The translations under genes were made by a program, and so were the position numbers. The notes beneath the pieces are model-generated. The model made no database searches, was not told where the DNA came from, and was given only the letters and a program-made list of their open reading frames with translations. This document shows, piece after piece, positions 40,570-49,653 of a stretch of DNA of 64,000 nucleotides (the first letter of the stretch is position 1; every line of letters starts with the position of its first letter). This DNA is from Pedobacter frigoris (GTDB lineage Bacteria > Bacteroidota > Bacteroidia > Sphingobacteriales > Sphingobacteriaceae): assembly GCF_005116445.1 (NCBI RefSeq), contig NZ_SWBQ01000001.1, positions 62,001 through 126,000 on the forward strand, in the 5' to 3' direction.

Positions 40570-41751
40570 ATGGAATATAAAAATACGGCCTTTGCACTGG
40601 CATTGTGTCTGCTGGGCAGCACTGCATTGCAAGTATCTGCACAGGTAAAGAAAGGCATCGTGATCAAAGGAAGGGTAGCTTTTCAGAATCCCGAAATCCT
40701 AAAAAAATACAATAAGGTATGGCTGTACACGGGCATCGGTAAAGGGAGAAAGTTGGCGGACTCCGCTACGGTAAACACCGATGGTAGTTTCAGCTTTGCA
40801 GTGAAAGCTGCGGCGCCAGGTTTGTATCAACTGGATATCCTGAAATGGCAGACCGCTACGTTCTGGACAGATCAGGATGTAAATATCAGTGCCAGAGGTT
40901 ATGATACATCAGCAGTAAAGTTGAAGAACTCAGGTTATGTGGCTGTAGACAGTAAGTCGGCGGCTACACAACTGATCAACACCGCCACTTATAACCAATA
41001 CCTGGCTGAACAGGAAATGAACATACTAAGTGCAGAAAGTCTCGCAGCTCAGCAGTACCGCAGCAAAGACAGTACCTGGCTTACGCACCTTAGAGCCAAC
41101 GGTTTGATCAGGCGTAAAGCAGATTTCGAATCGCTGCGGTTAAAACAGCTCATCAAAACCAATCAGAATAGTCCTGCACTGGTTTACCTTTTGAGTATGC
41201 TTCCCGCTGAACGGGAAGAAGCCTATTTTGCTGCGGAACTGGAGAAATTAATTACACGATATCCCGGCCTTGCCGAAGCAAGGCAGCTGAAATCTGATTA
41301 TATGGCGCAAGCGGCATTGAGAAATTCGCTGAAGAAAGGTAGCCCGATTCCGCAGATTGCGTACAATGATCCGGAGGGTAATAAAATTGACATCAATAGT
41401 TTCAAAGGAAAATACGTCCTGGTAGATTTCTGGGCAAGTTGGTGCGGACCGTGCAGGAAATCTATTCCAGAAATTAAAGCTTTATATGGCAAGTACAAAG
41501 ACAAAGGTTTTGAGGTGTTGAGTATTTCTGTGGATACCGATGTAGCGGCCTGGAAAAAAGCTATGCATGAAGAAGCGATGCCATGGTCGCAGGTATTGAG
41601 TCCTGACAAAAACAAAACGATGGCTGATTTTATGATATCAGGGATTCCTACGCTTTATCTGGTAGATAGAGAAGGGAAAATCGTAGATAAATTTGTAGGT
41701 TTTAGTCCCAGTGCGAAAAGTAAGCTGGAACAAACCATCAGTAAATTATAG
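40570..41751 (+). CDS. TlpA-like thioredoxin with DUF4369-like N-terminus, locus B (second)
   Basis: A 393-residue exported thioredoxin-fold protein. Signal ends near VSAQ, the beta-sandwich part reads GRVAFQNPEILKKYNKVWLY, and the helical linker includes YLAEQEMNILSAESLAAQQ. The TlpA domain has the active site C292-G-P-C295 in FWASWCGPCRKS and the cis-proline ISGIPTLYLVDREG. It differs from its neighbour in most of the N-terminal half, so the two are not a recent tandem copy. It ends the locus B operon. A terminator follows at 41774. Confidence 0.92.
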   Translation: MEYKNTAFALALCLLGSTALQVSAQVKKGIVIKGRVAFQNPEILKKYNKVWLYTGIGKGRKLADSATVNTDGSFSFAVKAAAPGLYQLDILKWQTATFWTDQDVNISARGYDTSAVKLKNSGYVAVDSKSAATQLINTATYNQYLAEQEMNILSAESLAAQQYRSKDSTWLTHLRANGLIRRKADFESLRLKQLIKTNQNSPALVYLLSMLPAEREEAYFAAELEKLITRYPGLAEARQLKSDYMAQAALRNSLKKGSPIPQIAYNDPEGNKIDINSFKGKYVLVDFWASWCGPCRKSIPEIKALYGKYKDKGFEVLSISVDTDVAAWKKAMHEEAMPWSQVLSPDKNKTMADFMISGIPTLYLVDREGKIVDKFVGFSPSAKSKLEQTISKL

Positions 41752-41773
41752 TACGGCAGTTCATTCAAAAAGA

Positions 41774-41840
41774 GAGGCTGTTTGAAAAGGTACACTCGTG
41801 ATAGTCAAATCGCAAAATATACCCTTTCAAACAGCCTCTT
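41774..41840. terminator. Bidirectional terminator between locus B and the GH95-like gene
   Basis: agaggctgtttgaaaaggta (41774-41793) pairs with taccctttcaaacagcctct (41821-41840), 20 bp with one mismatch around 27 bases. T residues follow on the plus strand, and an A-run before the stem gives T residues on the minus strand, so it ends both the TlpA gene and the convergent GH95-like gene. Confidence 0.88.
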
Positions 41841-41858
41841 TTTTACTATTACTACTGA

Positions 41859-44114
41859 TTAATTAGCCCCATTTACAAAATCAACAGTCTCACCTTTTTT
41901 CATGTTAAGGGAAGTAATTCCATTAACAGTGGATGGTTTTATGATGACCCCTTTCTGGTTTTTAGCAATCAGATTTTCAAATGGTAACCTGATATTGAGT
42001 TTGCCACCCTGTTCTGAAGTAACTTTAACTTTTTGAGGTGTTCCGTTTACTTTAGAAGCGCTGATCAAAAATGCACCTTCACTTCGCAAATTGCTGAATG
42101 AAACATCCTTCCAACTCTCCGGTAGAGCAGGAAAAACCTGCACATAGTTTGTTCTGCTTTGTAAAAGCAATTCGTTTACCCCCTGGGCAAAAGCAAAGTT
42201 CCCTTCCAAAGTAAACGGTCTGTAGGTAAAACCAGAATACTGTCCGCCTTTCTGATCCCCATTCAGGTGAAAGCTATTGGGTGAGCAAAAGTTAGATGCA
42301 AAAATCTGCAGTTGTTTTACAGCTTTGTCGGCCTCATAAGCACGTGCATATAAAGAAGCCATCCAGCTGAAGGAATAACCACACCAAGCCCTCGTTCCTT
42401 TTTCTTCCAGTCGTTTAAAGGAATTGTCTATCACAACCTTGTCTTCAGATTTGTTGGCATCAAGTATAGCAAGAGGATAGATGGCCATGTATTGCGACAT
42501 GTGTCGGTGGGAATCATTTAAATCCTGACCGGGAGCAATGGTTAGTCCGGCTCCGTTGCTTTCCAGTTCCGGCAGTTGTTTGTATAAACCCAGCCAGTGT
42601 TCCTGCTCCGTTTTCAGTCCCTTGGCCAGGCTGACTTCCGCTGCGGCTTTGAAAAGGAATTTTGCCAGGCCAAGATCAAAATTACTCCAGTCTAAAAACC
42701 ATGCGTTAATGTTGTTGTCGTGATACTCAGGGCTGGAGCTCAACGGTAATTTACGAACGCCTTTTTCCATTCTGGTAATGTTTTCCAGAAATAATGCACT
42801 TTGAGTAATGTAAGGATAAGCCCTTTCAGTCAGGAATTTTTTATCCATGCTGTATTTCCATTGCCAGTAAAAATGCTGGGCACACCATGCATTTACCATC
42901 GGCGACATAGAATATTGAATCCATCCTCCCATCGGATAACCGCTTAATGTAACTACGCCCGGTACGTTCAGTCCCTCTACACCGAAATAACTTTTCGTGT
43001 ATTTTTTACTTTCAGCCTTTATATTCCAAAGCCAGTCGGTAAAAGTTTCTCCCTCTGCGAGGTGGTTTGAAGTATAAGCCGGCCAGTAACTCAATTGCGT
43101 ATTTAAATCGTTGTGAAAATCTCCTTTCCAGGGTGGCAAGCTGCCATTATCGGCCGTCCACACGGCTTGCAGTGTAATTGCAGGGGCGCCTTTACGGGCA
43201 ACGGAACCTAACTTATACTGTTCCATGTAGTATTGTTTCTGAATGGATTTGTCGGGCACAGAAATTGCCGACTGATTCCAGAAATTTGCCCACCAGTTGG
43301 TATGGCTTTTCAGTAGAATGTTTTCCTGAGCGGCCGAAATTGCCGTTAAGGCTGCAGGCTGGTTATTGCTCACCGTCCATGTGCCTGAAATTTTATTGCC
43401 CGATTTTGTCCAGCTGATCAGGATCTCATAATAGTGACCATCATAGGTTGGTTGCTTATATCTAATGGATTTTGAATCTTTAGTAACTGCTCCCTTGGCG
43501 TAGCCCAGCTTTTGCAAGCCCTCGCCGGCATGACTATTATCACCTGCTATCTTTTCATTTCCTGCATAATTGTGTACAATAAGCTCCGGCAGTACCGATG
43601 AATTCTTTAAGTTTTCGAAAGTAAAGATTCCCTGGTTTTGCTTTGCATGGATATAGCATCTGAACAAGGTGCCATCTTCAAATTTCACCGTATTGATTGC
43701 TGTTTTGATGTCGAGAACATTGGAGATGACCTTGCCAAAAGAAGAAATGTTGAACTCCATAGCACCCGCAGGGAGCTTGGTAGGATAGGTCTGTCTGTTA
43801 TAAGGCTCATCTAATGTTTGCTGAACAATGCGGTAATCCTTTTTGAGTTTCTGCTGTTCAACCCATTTGAAATTATATTGCGACAGATCAGGTAATGCTT
43901 TGCGCTCGTCCCATAAATCTGCCCTGTCGAGTGAAAGTCTCAGATTGCCCTTTTTCTGCCAGACTAAAGCGCCGAGCATTCCGTTGCCTAAAGGCATAGC
44001 CTCATCCCATTTTGAGGCGAGAGATGGAAAGGAAAGATTGTATTCCGCGGAAACCTGGGCTGTAACCCGGCCGATGGAGGCAACCAGTAAAATTAAGATG
44101 ATTATCTTTTTCAT
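41859..44114 (-). CDS. GH95-like glycoside hydrolase (alpha-L-fucosidase type), exported
   Basis: A 751-residue exported enzyme (signal IIILILLVASIGRVTAQ). The family opening WDEAMPLGNGMLGALVW is a GH95 mark, and the catalytic (alpha/alpha)6 barrel carries GDFHNDLNTQLSYWPAYTSN, SSSPEY and DLNDSHRHMSQYMAIYPLAIL, the positions of the GH95 asparagines and acids. GH95 enzymes release alpha-L-fucose or alpha-L-galactose by inversion. This protein is diverged, so the specificity may differ. It is the only clear glycosidase in the window, divergent from an AraC regulator and set between the two paired SusC/D loci. Confidence 0.83.
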   Translation of the reverse strand: MKKIIILILLVASIGRVTAQVSAEYNLSFPSLASKWDEAMPLGNGMLGALVWQKKGNLRLSLDRADLWDERKALPDLSQYNFKWVEQQKLKKDYRIVQQTLDEPYNRQTYPTKLPAGAMEFNISSFGKVISNVLDIKTAINTVKFEDGTLFRCYIHAKQNQGIFTFENLKNSSVLPELIVHNYAGNEKIAGDNSHAGEGLQKLGYAKGAVTKDSKSIRYKQPTYDGHYYEILISWTKSGNKISGTWTVSNNQPAALTAISAAQENILLKSHTNWWANFWNQSAISVPDKSIQKQYYMEQYKLGSVARKGAPAITLQAVWTADNGSLPPWKGDFHNDLNTQLSYWPAYTSNHLAEGETFTDWLWNIKAESKKYTKSYFGVEGLNVPGVVTLSGYPMGGWIQYSMSPMVNAWCAQHFYWQWKYSMDKKFLTERAYPYITQSALFLENITRMEKGVRKLPLSSSPEYHDNNINAWFLDWSNFDLGLAKFLFKAAAEVSLAKGLKTEQEHWLGLYKQLPELESNGAGLTIAPGQDLNDSHRHMSQYMAIYPLAILDANKSEDKVVIDNSFKRLEEKGTRAWCGYSFSWMASLYARAYEADKAVKQLQIFASNFCSPNSFHLNGDQKGGQYSGFTYRPFTLEGNFAFAQGVNELLLQSRTNYVQVFPALPESWKDVSFSNLRSEGAFLISASKVNGTPQKVKVTSEQGGKLNIRLPFENLIAKNQKGVIIKPSTVNGITSLNMKKGETVDFVNGAN

Positions 44115-44276
44115 TTGTGTGTGTTTATAAATGGTTTATGAAAGTTAAAGGTCATCTACATTGGATGGTATTACTAAGGGTATATTCACCAGTATTTACT
44201 TTATATTAGCATAATTCTTTTGTCAATAGAAATATTCTAATAGTGTAGAGTAATAAACCTGGCCGTAAGCAATGTC

Positions 44277-45149
44277 ATGAAAGCAATCAAAACAAGTATT
44301 TTAGAGGAATATGAGAATAAGATCTACACAACAAAAATCGTCAACAGGCCTACCTTTTCAACTGACTTTCACTTTCACGAGGAGTGCCAGCTCGTCTATG
44401 TCATAGAAAGTGAAGGGAAGCGAATAGTAGGGGATAGCGTAGAACATTTTGAAAGCGGCGAACTTATATTTTTAGGGCCAAATATTCCGCATGTCTGGCA
44501 TAATGAAAAAGGCCGGTTGCCCAAAGACATTACAGAGATAAATGCCAGATCTATCTCCTTGTTTTTTAACCCTCAAAGACTGAACGATCTGTTGACTCAG
44601 TTTGGCGATTTCAAGAAATTTGAAGAGATCATTGTAAAGGCATGCAGGGGCATAAAATTCCATGGTGAAACCAAGACTGATCTAATAGACCTGGTTTATA
44701 AGATTGCGGAAGAAAAGGAAGATTTTTCCAAAATGATCCTCCTGATCAATATCTTAAAGATCCTGTCCAAAACCAGTGAATACGAATTCCTGGCTACTTC
44801 GGGATATGTCAATAATTACAAATTAAAGGACCGCGACAGAATGGATAAGGTATTTAAGTATGTGTTCGACAATTTTTCAACCGAAATGAATCTGGAAACC
44901 GTATCCAATCTGATTGGCATGAATAAGCAGGCCTTCTGCAGGTTCTTCAAGGAGCGGACTCAAAAGACTTTTATTGAATTCGTAAACGAAGTTAAAATAG
45001 CCCAGGCTTGTAAATTGATTGCCAACAAGGACATGCTGATCGGAAATGTGGCCCTTGAATGTGGATTTTACACCATCTCCAATTTCAACAAATTCTTTAA
45101 GTTGATGATGGGAATCACTCCAAGGCAATACAGGCAGCAACTGCTGTAG
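44277..45149 (+). CDS. AraC family transcriptional regulator
   Basis: A 290-residue regulator. A cupin-like N-terminal sensing domain has FSTDFHFHEECQLVYVIESEG and GELIFLGPNIPHVWHNE, in which the histidines fit a cupin. Two helix-turn-helix motifs close the protein (MNLETVSNLIGMNKQAFCRFFKERTQ and MLIGNVALECGFYTISNFNKFFKLMMG, then ITPRQYRQQ). It is divergent from the GH95-like gene with a 162-base gap, a typical layout for a sugar-responsive activator of that gene. Confidence 0.9.
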   Translation: MKAIKTSILEEYENKIYTTKIVNRPTFSTDFHFHEECQLVYVIESEGKRIVGDSVEHFESGELIFLGPNIPHVWHNEKGRLPKDITEINARSISLFFNPQRLNDLLTQFGDFKKFEEIIVKACRGIKFHGETKTDLIDLVYKIAEEKEDFSKMILLINILKILSKTSEYEFLATSGYVNNYKLKDRDRMDKVFKYVFDNFSTEMNLETVSNLIGMNKQAFCRFFKERTQKTFIEFVNEVKIAQACKLIANKDMLIGNVALECGFYTISNFNKFFKLMMGITPRQYRQQLL

Positions 45150-45181
45150 GTTCCGCGAAGCCCGGAGTGTTTAATCGCTAT

Positions 45182-46192
45182 TTAGTATTTAATCACAATC
45201 TTTCCTATTGTTGATCCTGCTTCCAATTGCTGATGTGCCTTTTTCAGATTCTCAGCAGTTAAGCCATCCAGTGTTTGTTTTAGCGTTGTGCTTAGCACTC
45301 CCTCATCCAGAAGATCAGCTACCTTATTCAAAATGTTGTGCTGTTCAATCATGTCATCAGTCTGGTAAGTAGACCTAGTGTACATAAATTCCCAGGAGAA
45401 GCTTACACTTTTGCTTTTTAGCTTGTTGATCGCAACCGGATTGGCGGCACCGGTGATGGAAGCGATGCGACCCTGTGGTTTTATCAGTTCAGCCATGGTA
45501 TCCCAGTACAGTCCGGTGTCTACAAAATCCAGGATAAAATCTACATACTGAAATCCAGCTTGGTGAACCTCATTTATCAGGTCTTTATGGTTTACCACAT
45601 GATCTGCACCCTGCTGTTCGCACCAGGCCACAGTTTCCGGTCTGGAGGCCGTTGCAATTACCCTAAGACCGGCTACCTTTTTAGCGATTTGAATGGCTAT
45701 AGAACCCATGCCGCCAGCGCCACCGATAATTAAAACAGTTTTGCCTTTATCTTTTTCATTGATGCGCATACGGTCAAACAAAATTTCCCAGGCCGTAAGT
45801 GCCGTAAGGGGAATAGCAGCGGCCGCTTCCGCGCTCAGCGATTTTGGTTTTTTACCGGTAATGCGCTCGTCTATCAATTGGTATTCAGCATTGCATCCAT
45901 CCCGTGTAATGTCTCCGGCGTAATACACTTCATCACCAACCTTAAACAGGCTTACTTCTTCACCTACAGCTTCTACGATGCCTACAGCATCCGATCCAAT
46001 GATCTTTGGTGTCTCTAAAGAAACGTCTTTGGCGCTGTTCTGACGCACTTTAAAATCAACAGGGTTAACAGATATCGCCGCTATCTTTACCAGCAAATCT
46101 CTGCCTGACGGACTAGGCTTCTCTGTCTCAAATTCGATTAGACTGTCTGCAGCTGTTATGGGTAGTGATGTTCTGAATCCTATTGCTTTCAT
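45182..46192 (-). CDS. Zinc-type alcohol dehydrogenase / quinone reductase-like protein (MDR)
   Basis: A 336-residue medium-chain dehydrogenase with a GroES-like N-terminal part (RDLLVKIAAISVNPVDFKVRQ) and a Rossmann part (VLIIGGAGGMGSIAIQIAKKVAG), an NADPH-binding mark. The zinc ligands of true alcohol dehydrogenases are not seen, so quinone or enone reduction is more likely. I chose the ATG at 46192 (MKAIGFRTS, the family start) over one 45 bases upstream. It is cytosolic and appears monocistronic. Confidence 0.88.
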   Translation of the reverse strand: MKAIGFRTSLPITAADSLIEFETEKPSPSGRDLLVKIAAISVNPVDFKVRQNSAKDVSLETPKIIGSDAVGIVEAVGEEVSLFKVGDEVYYAGDITRDGCNAEYQLIDERITGKKPKSLSAEAAAAIPLTALTAWEILFDRMRINEKDKGKTVLIIGGAGGMGSIAIQIAKKVAGLRVIATASRPETVAWCEQQGADHVVNHKDLINEVHQAGFQYVDFILDFVDTGLYWDTMAELIKPQGRIASITGAANPVAINKLKSKSVSFSWEFMYTRSTYQTDDMIEQHNILNKVADLLDEGVLSTTLKQTLDGLTAENLKKAHQQLEAGSTIGKIVIKY

Positions 46193-46301
46193 TTTTTCTG
46201 ACTTAAAAAACCTTAACAAATATATTAGCCTGGCCATGAACAGACGCGTTGTTTTTTATGGTTTTTTTGTAAAGTTTTTCTGTGCGGTTTTCAAGGGACT
46301 C

Positions 46302-47381
46302 TTACAAACCTGTAAGATATTCTTCCAGTGCTTTTAAACCTTTTTCTTCGCTAAAGCCAGTTGTCCTGTATACGATTTTACCCTCTTTGTTGATCAATAC
46401 AAGCGTAGGGGCGGCATTCACATTGTAAATCAAATTAATTGGCCAGTTGTCTTGGGATTTAGAAATCTCCTTGTGATTGATGTTCCGCCATATACCAGTC
46501 CCTTCTTTTTTAATGGCGTTTTCCCATGTTTTTCTATCACTACCGTTATATGAAACCCCGATGACCTCAAGCCCTTTATTCTTATAATTTTCATAAATAT
46601 GCTTTATTTGAGGGTTTTGTTCATTGCAAGGAATGCATCCCGGATACCAAAACTTTAATAAAACGTATTTTTTGCCTTTAAAATCCTTTAAACTGATCAT
46701 TTCCCCATTTAAATCTTTTGCAGTGAAATCTGCCGCAATATCACCTACTTTAGCAAGTTGACCAGATTTCAACTGTCTGGCAATAGATAATCCAAGCGAA
46801 CTTTGTTGTATGCCCGAAGACAAATTTCCGAAAAGCATTTTCAGGGAATCTTCAGGCACATTTGCATAAAAGAATAAAAGTAAAGGGCTGATAAAAGAAT
46901 TGGGATGACTGGTGATATAATTCAGTCTGATTTGTTTTGCCTTATCTGATCCCATTGATTCTATCTGCGTGTTCAATTTGTCGTATTCAATCTGGGTCTT
47001 AGATCCTTTAAGTATGGCATGGCCAAAGTCATCTTTAGTTAAACTTATTTCCATATCGCCAGGTTCAATAAATATCCGGGTATTGTTAGGATGGTCCATG
47101 GAATTATTTTTTAAATTACACCTTAGTCTGGCCACCGTCGGCTGATTGATTACGCCTTCGAACTTGAAATTTCCTTTATTCAGTAACACAGTATCCATAA
47201 CAGATTTTTGCATGGCATTCGTGTACGCTAAGATCAATCTGCCAGTATCCAAGCCGGTTATTTTTCCGGTAAGTGAGAATTTCTTGCCAGCTTGCGGGAA
47301 TTCAACTTTTCCGCCATTGTCCTGCGCAAGCAAAATTGCCGGAAAAACCGAAAGTAATAAAATGAATATGTTTTTTAGCAT
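46302..47381 (-). CDS. TlpA-like thioredoxin with DUF4369
   Basis: A 359-residue exported protein (signal IFILLLSVFPAILLAQ). DUF4369 part: FSLTGKITGLDTGRLILAY, then a helical linker. The TlpA domain has LLKFWYPGCIPCNEQNPQ with the active site C249-I-P-C252, a less common dipeptide than the GPC of the other three TlpA proteins in the window. An unusual IP between the cysteines may change the redox potential. It stands alone, not in a SusC/D operon. Confidence 0.9.
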   Translation of the reverse strand: MLKNIFILLLSVFPAILLAQDNGGKVEFPQAGKKFSLTGKITGLDTGRLILAYTNAMQKSVMDTVLLNKGNFKFEGVINQPTVARLRCNLKNNSMDHPNNTRIFIEPGDMEISLTKDDFGHAILKGSKTQIEYDKLNTQIESMGSDKAKQIRLNYITSHPNSFISPLLLFFYANVPEDSLKMLFGNLSSGIQQSSLGLSIARQLKSGQLAKVGDIAADFTAKDLNGEMISLKDFKGKKYVLLKFWYPGCIPCNEQNPQIKHIYENYKNKGLEVIGVSYNGSDRKTWENAIKKEGTGIWRNINHKEISKSQDNWPINLIYNVNAAPTLVLINKEGKIVYRTTGFSEEKGLKALEEYLTGL

Positions 47382-47797
47382 AACGCCTTGGATTTAAGAT
47401 AACCTAAATATACAAATCAAAAGAAGATTTTACATTGGGTAGGTTCAACTACTCGACTGGTAGTAGACTGATTCAAGACTGATAGGGGATTGTTTCACAA
47501 AACAGGTACCCTTTTGCGAAGCAGACCCTAAGCAGGCCTTAATCTATTACGAAGCTGGAAGTGGAGGGTCTGTTTACACTATCTGCTGGAACTAGTCATC
47601 TTTTCTTGAAGAAAATGAAATCGCATTTGGCTTTTATAAAATATCTGAATGAAGTTGCTGACATGCAAATATAAGATGTTAGAATTCCAGATTTTTCTTC
47701 AGAAAACTGATTTTAAAGACAAAACATTTCTTTTTAGTTAATTTATGGATTCTTTTTATCTTTACAGTCAGGATAATTAAGAAGATAAAAGAACCTC
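47382..47797. other. Gene-free region before the ORF6N fragment
   Basis: About 416 bases without a supportable gene. cagaccct (47522-47529) can pair with agggtctg (47565-47572), and agactgat is repeated at 47464 and 47476. TATCTTTA at 47757-47764 is near the -7 consensus and may have driven the ORF6N gene. This may be decayed DNA linked to the broken gene. Confidence 0.4.
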
Positions 47798-48354
47798 ATG
47801 ACGAAAGAAACTGTAATCCCAGACGAAACTGTATTAAGCAAAATTTATCAAATACGAGGTCAGAAGGTGATGCTGGACAGAGATCTAGCCGAACTTTATG
47901 GTGTGGAAACAAAGCGGTTAAAAGAGCAGGTCCGAAGAAATACAGAACGATTTCCTACACAGTATGTGTTTGTGCTAACATGGGAGGAGTCGGATTCTTT
48001 AAGGACGCAAAATGCGTCCTTAAAGAAAAGGGGTGCTCATAGCAAGTATGCTATAAGTGCGTTTACTGAACATGGCATTCTTCAGCTATCTAACGTGTTA
48101 AAAAGTCAGAGTGCTATTGTGAAATAAGCTTTAGAATTATAGATGTATTTGTTAAGGTGCGTGAAGTAATGATTGACAATATAGAGGTGAGGCTTGAAAT
48201 CGAGAAAATCAAACTTATACTTAATAATCAAGGTAAGAATATGGAAATAGTATTTCAATATTTAGATGAATTACAAACTAAAGTAGATCATTTGAGCCCC
48301 GTTTTAAACCAGAAAAGAAAACAAATAGGATATAAAATTAAACAATCAAAATAA
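47798..48354 (+). pseudogene. ORF6N domain gene broken by a two-base frameshift
   Basis: The ORF6N DNA-binding domain is intact in the first part: IYQIRGQKVMLDRDLAELYGV, LKEQVRRNTERFP and YAISAFTEHGILQLSNVL. The reading frame then ends at SAIVK. The expected continuation (EISFRIIDVFVKVREVMI, then YLDELQTKVDHLS) is in another frame. An extra GT (attGTgaaata for attgaaata) near 48118 explains this, and the joined length of 557 bases (3n+2) fits. Such genes are related to phage antirepressor-type proteins but occur as lone chromosomal genes in Bacteroidota. No other phage gene lies nearby. Confidence 0.85.
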
Positions 48355-48414
48355 TGGGAACATATTTAAGTAATAGGAGAACTACACGATAGAAATGGCA
48401 GTATAGCTCTAAAA

Positions 48415-48443
48415 AAAGGCTCCTGAAATTCTCAGGAGCCTTT
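48415..48443. terminator. Bidirectional terminator at the end of locus D
   Basis: aaaggctcctga (48415-48426) pairs with tcaggagccttt (48432-48443) around five bases, flanked by A residues upstream and T residues downstream, so it can end transcription from both sides. It lies 14 bases after the stop of the locus D TlpA gene. Confidence 0.9.
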
Positions 48444-48456
48444 TTAACTATAAATA

Positions 48457-49650
48457 CTAATGAAGCTTGGCTTCCAATAATTTATCCAGTTCTTCCTGGC
48501 TTTTCATTCCGCTGCCCACAAGGCGCTTAATGATGCGGCCATCTTTGTCGATCAAAACTTTTGTAGGAAATGCAGACACACTATACTTGCTCAGCACTCC
48601 ATCTGCTTTATCGCCTTTGCTTTTATCATTCAGCACATTTACCCAGTCCATTTTATCTTCATCCATTGCAGTAACCCACTTTTTGTAATTTTCATCCTGG
48701 TTATTGCTCAGCTCATTGGAAACACCGAAAATCTCGAATCCTTTGGACTTATATTCCGCATAGAGCTTTTTAAGATGTGGGTGAGTGGCTCTGCATGGAC
48801 CGCACCAGCTTCCCCAGAAATCGAGGAGGATCAATTTTCCTTTCATAGAAGACAGACTGATCTCCTTCCCATTTTTATCTTTCAATGTAAAGTCAGGTGC
48901 TGCTGCACCCAAGGCTGTTATTTTAGATTGCACAATGCGTTTCGCATAAGCCTGCCCCTCCGGAGAGGCTTTGATAGCAGGTTGCACCTTACTAAAAAAT
49001 GGCTCTACTTCAGCTGGTTCCAATATGGTACGGGTATATTCGTGGAGCAATTCCATTACAGTACCCGACTGCACATGGCTAAACAGGTATGCTTTTTTAA
49101 CAGAATCTATCTGGTCCTGAATTTTATAGCTCTTCTTAGTATAGTTAGCTATTGCTAAACTGTCCTTGTTTTTATATGCAGGGGAGCCTTCTTCTTTATA
49201 GATCTTACTGCTTGCTGCATAATATGCGGCCAGTTTCGCAGACAGTTCCTGTCTGTCATCATCCGCTTTAGAGCCCTTAACAATTGTGCTGTTTAGTTTC
49301 TCAGCTGCACTTGCGATAAGCTTTCCTTTGTCGATGTAGAATTCGTGCGCATAATCTTTAAGGATACGCGTGCTTGCATGGTATTTTTCTACACTATCCG
49401 CAACTTTCAGTTGAATGATGGCTTTAACAGGGTAGGAGATCTGGCCTTTAAATGTATAGCTGCCATTGATCAATTTTGCACTGTCTTTAATCTCTTTGCC
49501 ATTTTGTTTAAATTTCAGATAGATGGTATTATCTACCACACGCTGATAATCTGCAACTTTTCCGCTTAGTGTAAAAGGATTGCCAGTCTGTGCTGCTCCC
49601 AATAATGGAGCGAGCACAAGAGCAATTGAAAGCATATGTCTGTTATTCAT
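48457..49650 (-). CDS. TlpA-like thioredoxin with DUF4369, locus D
   Basis: A 397-residue exported thioredoxin-fold protein (signal LSIALVLAPLLGAAQ). Its DUF4369 part begins FTLSGKVADYQRVVDNTIYL, followed by a long helical linker. The TlpA domain (APDFTLKDKNGKEISLSSM) has the active site C283-G-P-C286 in FWGSWCGPCRATHPH, with cis-proline SAFPTKVLIDKDG. It is the last gene of locus D, four bases after the PKD-like gene. Locus B has two such genes in this position. Confidence 0.93.
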   Translation of the reverse strand: MNNRHMLSIALVLAPLLGAAQTGNPFTLSGKVADYQRVVDNTIYLKFKQNGKEIKDSAKLINGSYTFKGQISYPVKAIIQLKVADSVEKYHASTRILKDYAHEFYIDKGKLIASAAEKLNSTIVKGSKADDDRQELSAKLAAYYAASSKIYKEEGSPAYKNKDSLAIANYTKKSYKIQDQIDSVKKAYLFSHVQSGTVMELLHEYTRTILEPAEVEPFFSKVQPAIKASPEGQAYAKRIVQSKITALGAAAPDFTLKDKNGKEISLSSMKGKLILLDFWGSWCGPCRATHPHLKKLYAEYKSKGFEIFGVSNELSNNQDENYKKWVTAMDEDKMDWVNVLNDKSKGDKADGVLSKYSVSAFPTKVLIDKDGRIIKRLVGSGMKSQEELDKLLEAKLH

Positions 49651-49653
49651 AGG

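Noticed and set aside
47522..47572. Insertion sequence remnant in the gap before the ORF6N gene
   Set aside because: The cagaccct/agggtctg pair is short with a long loop, and no transposase text or target duplication is seen.
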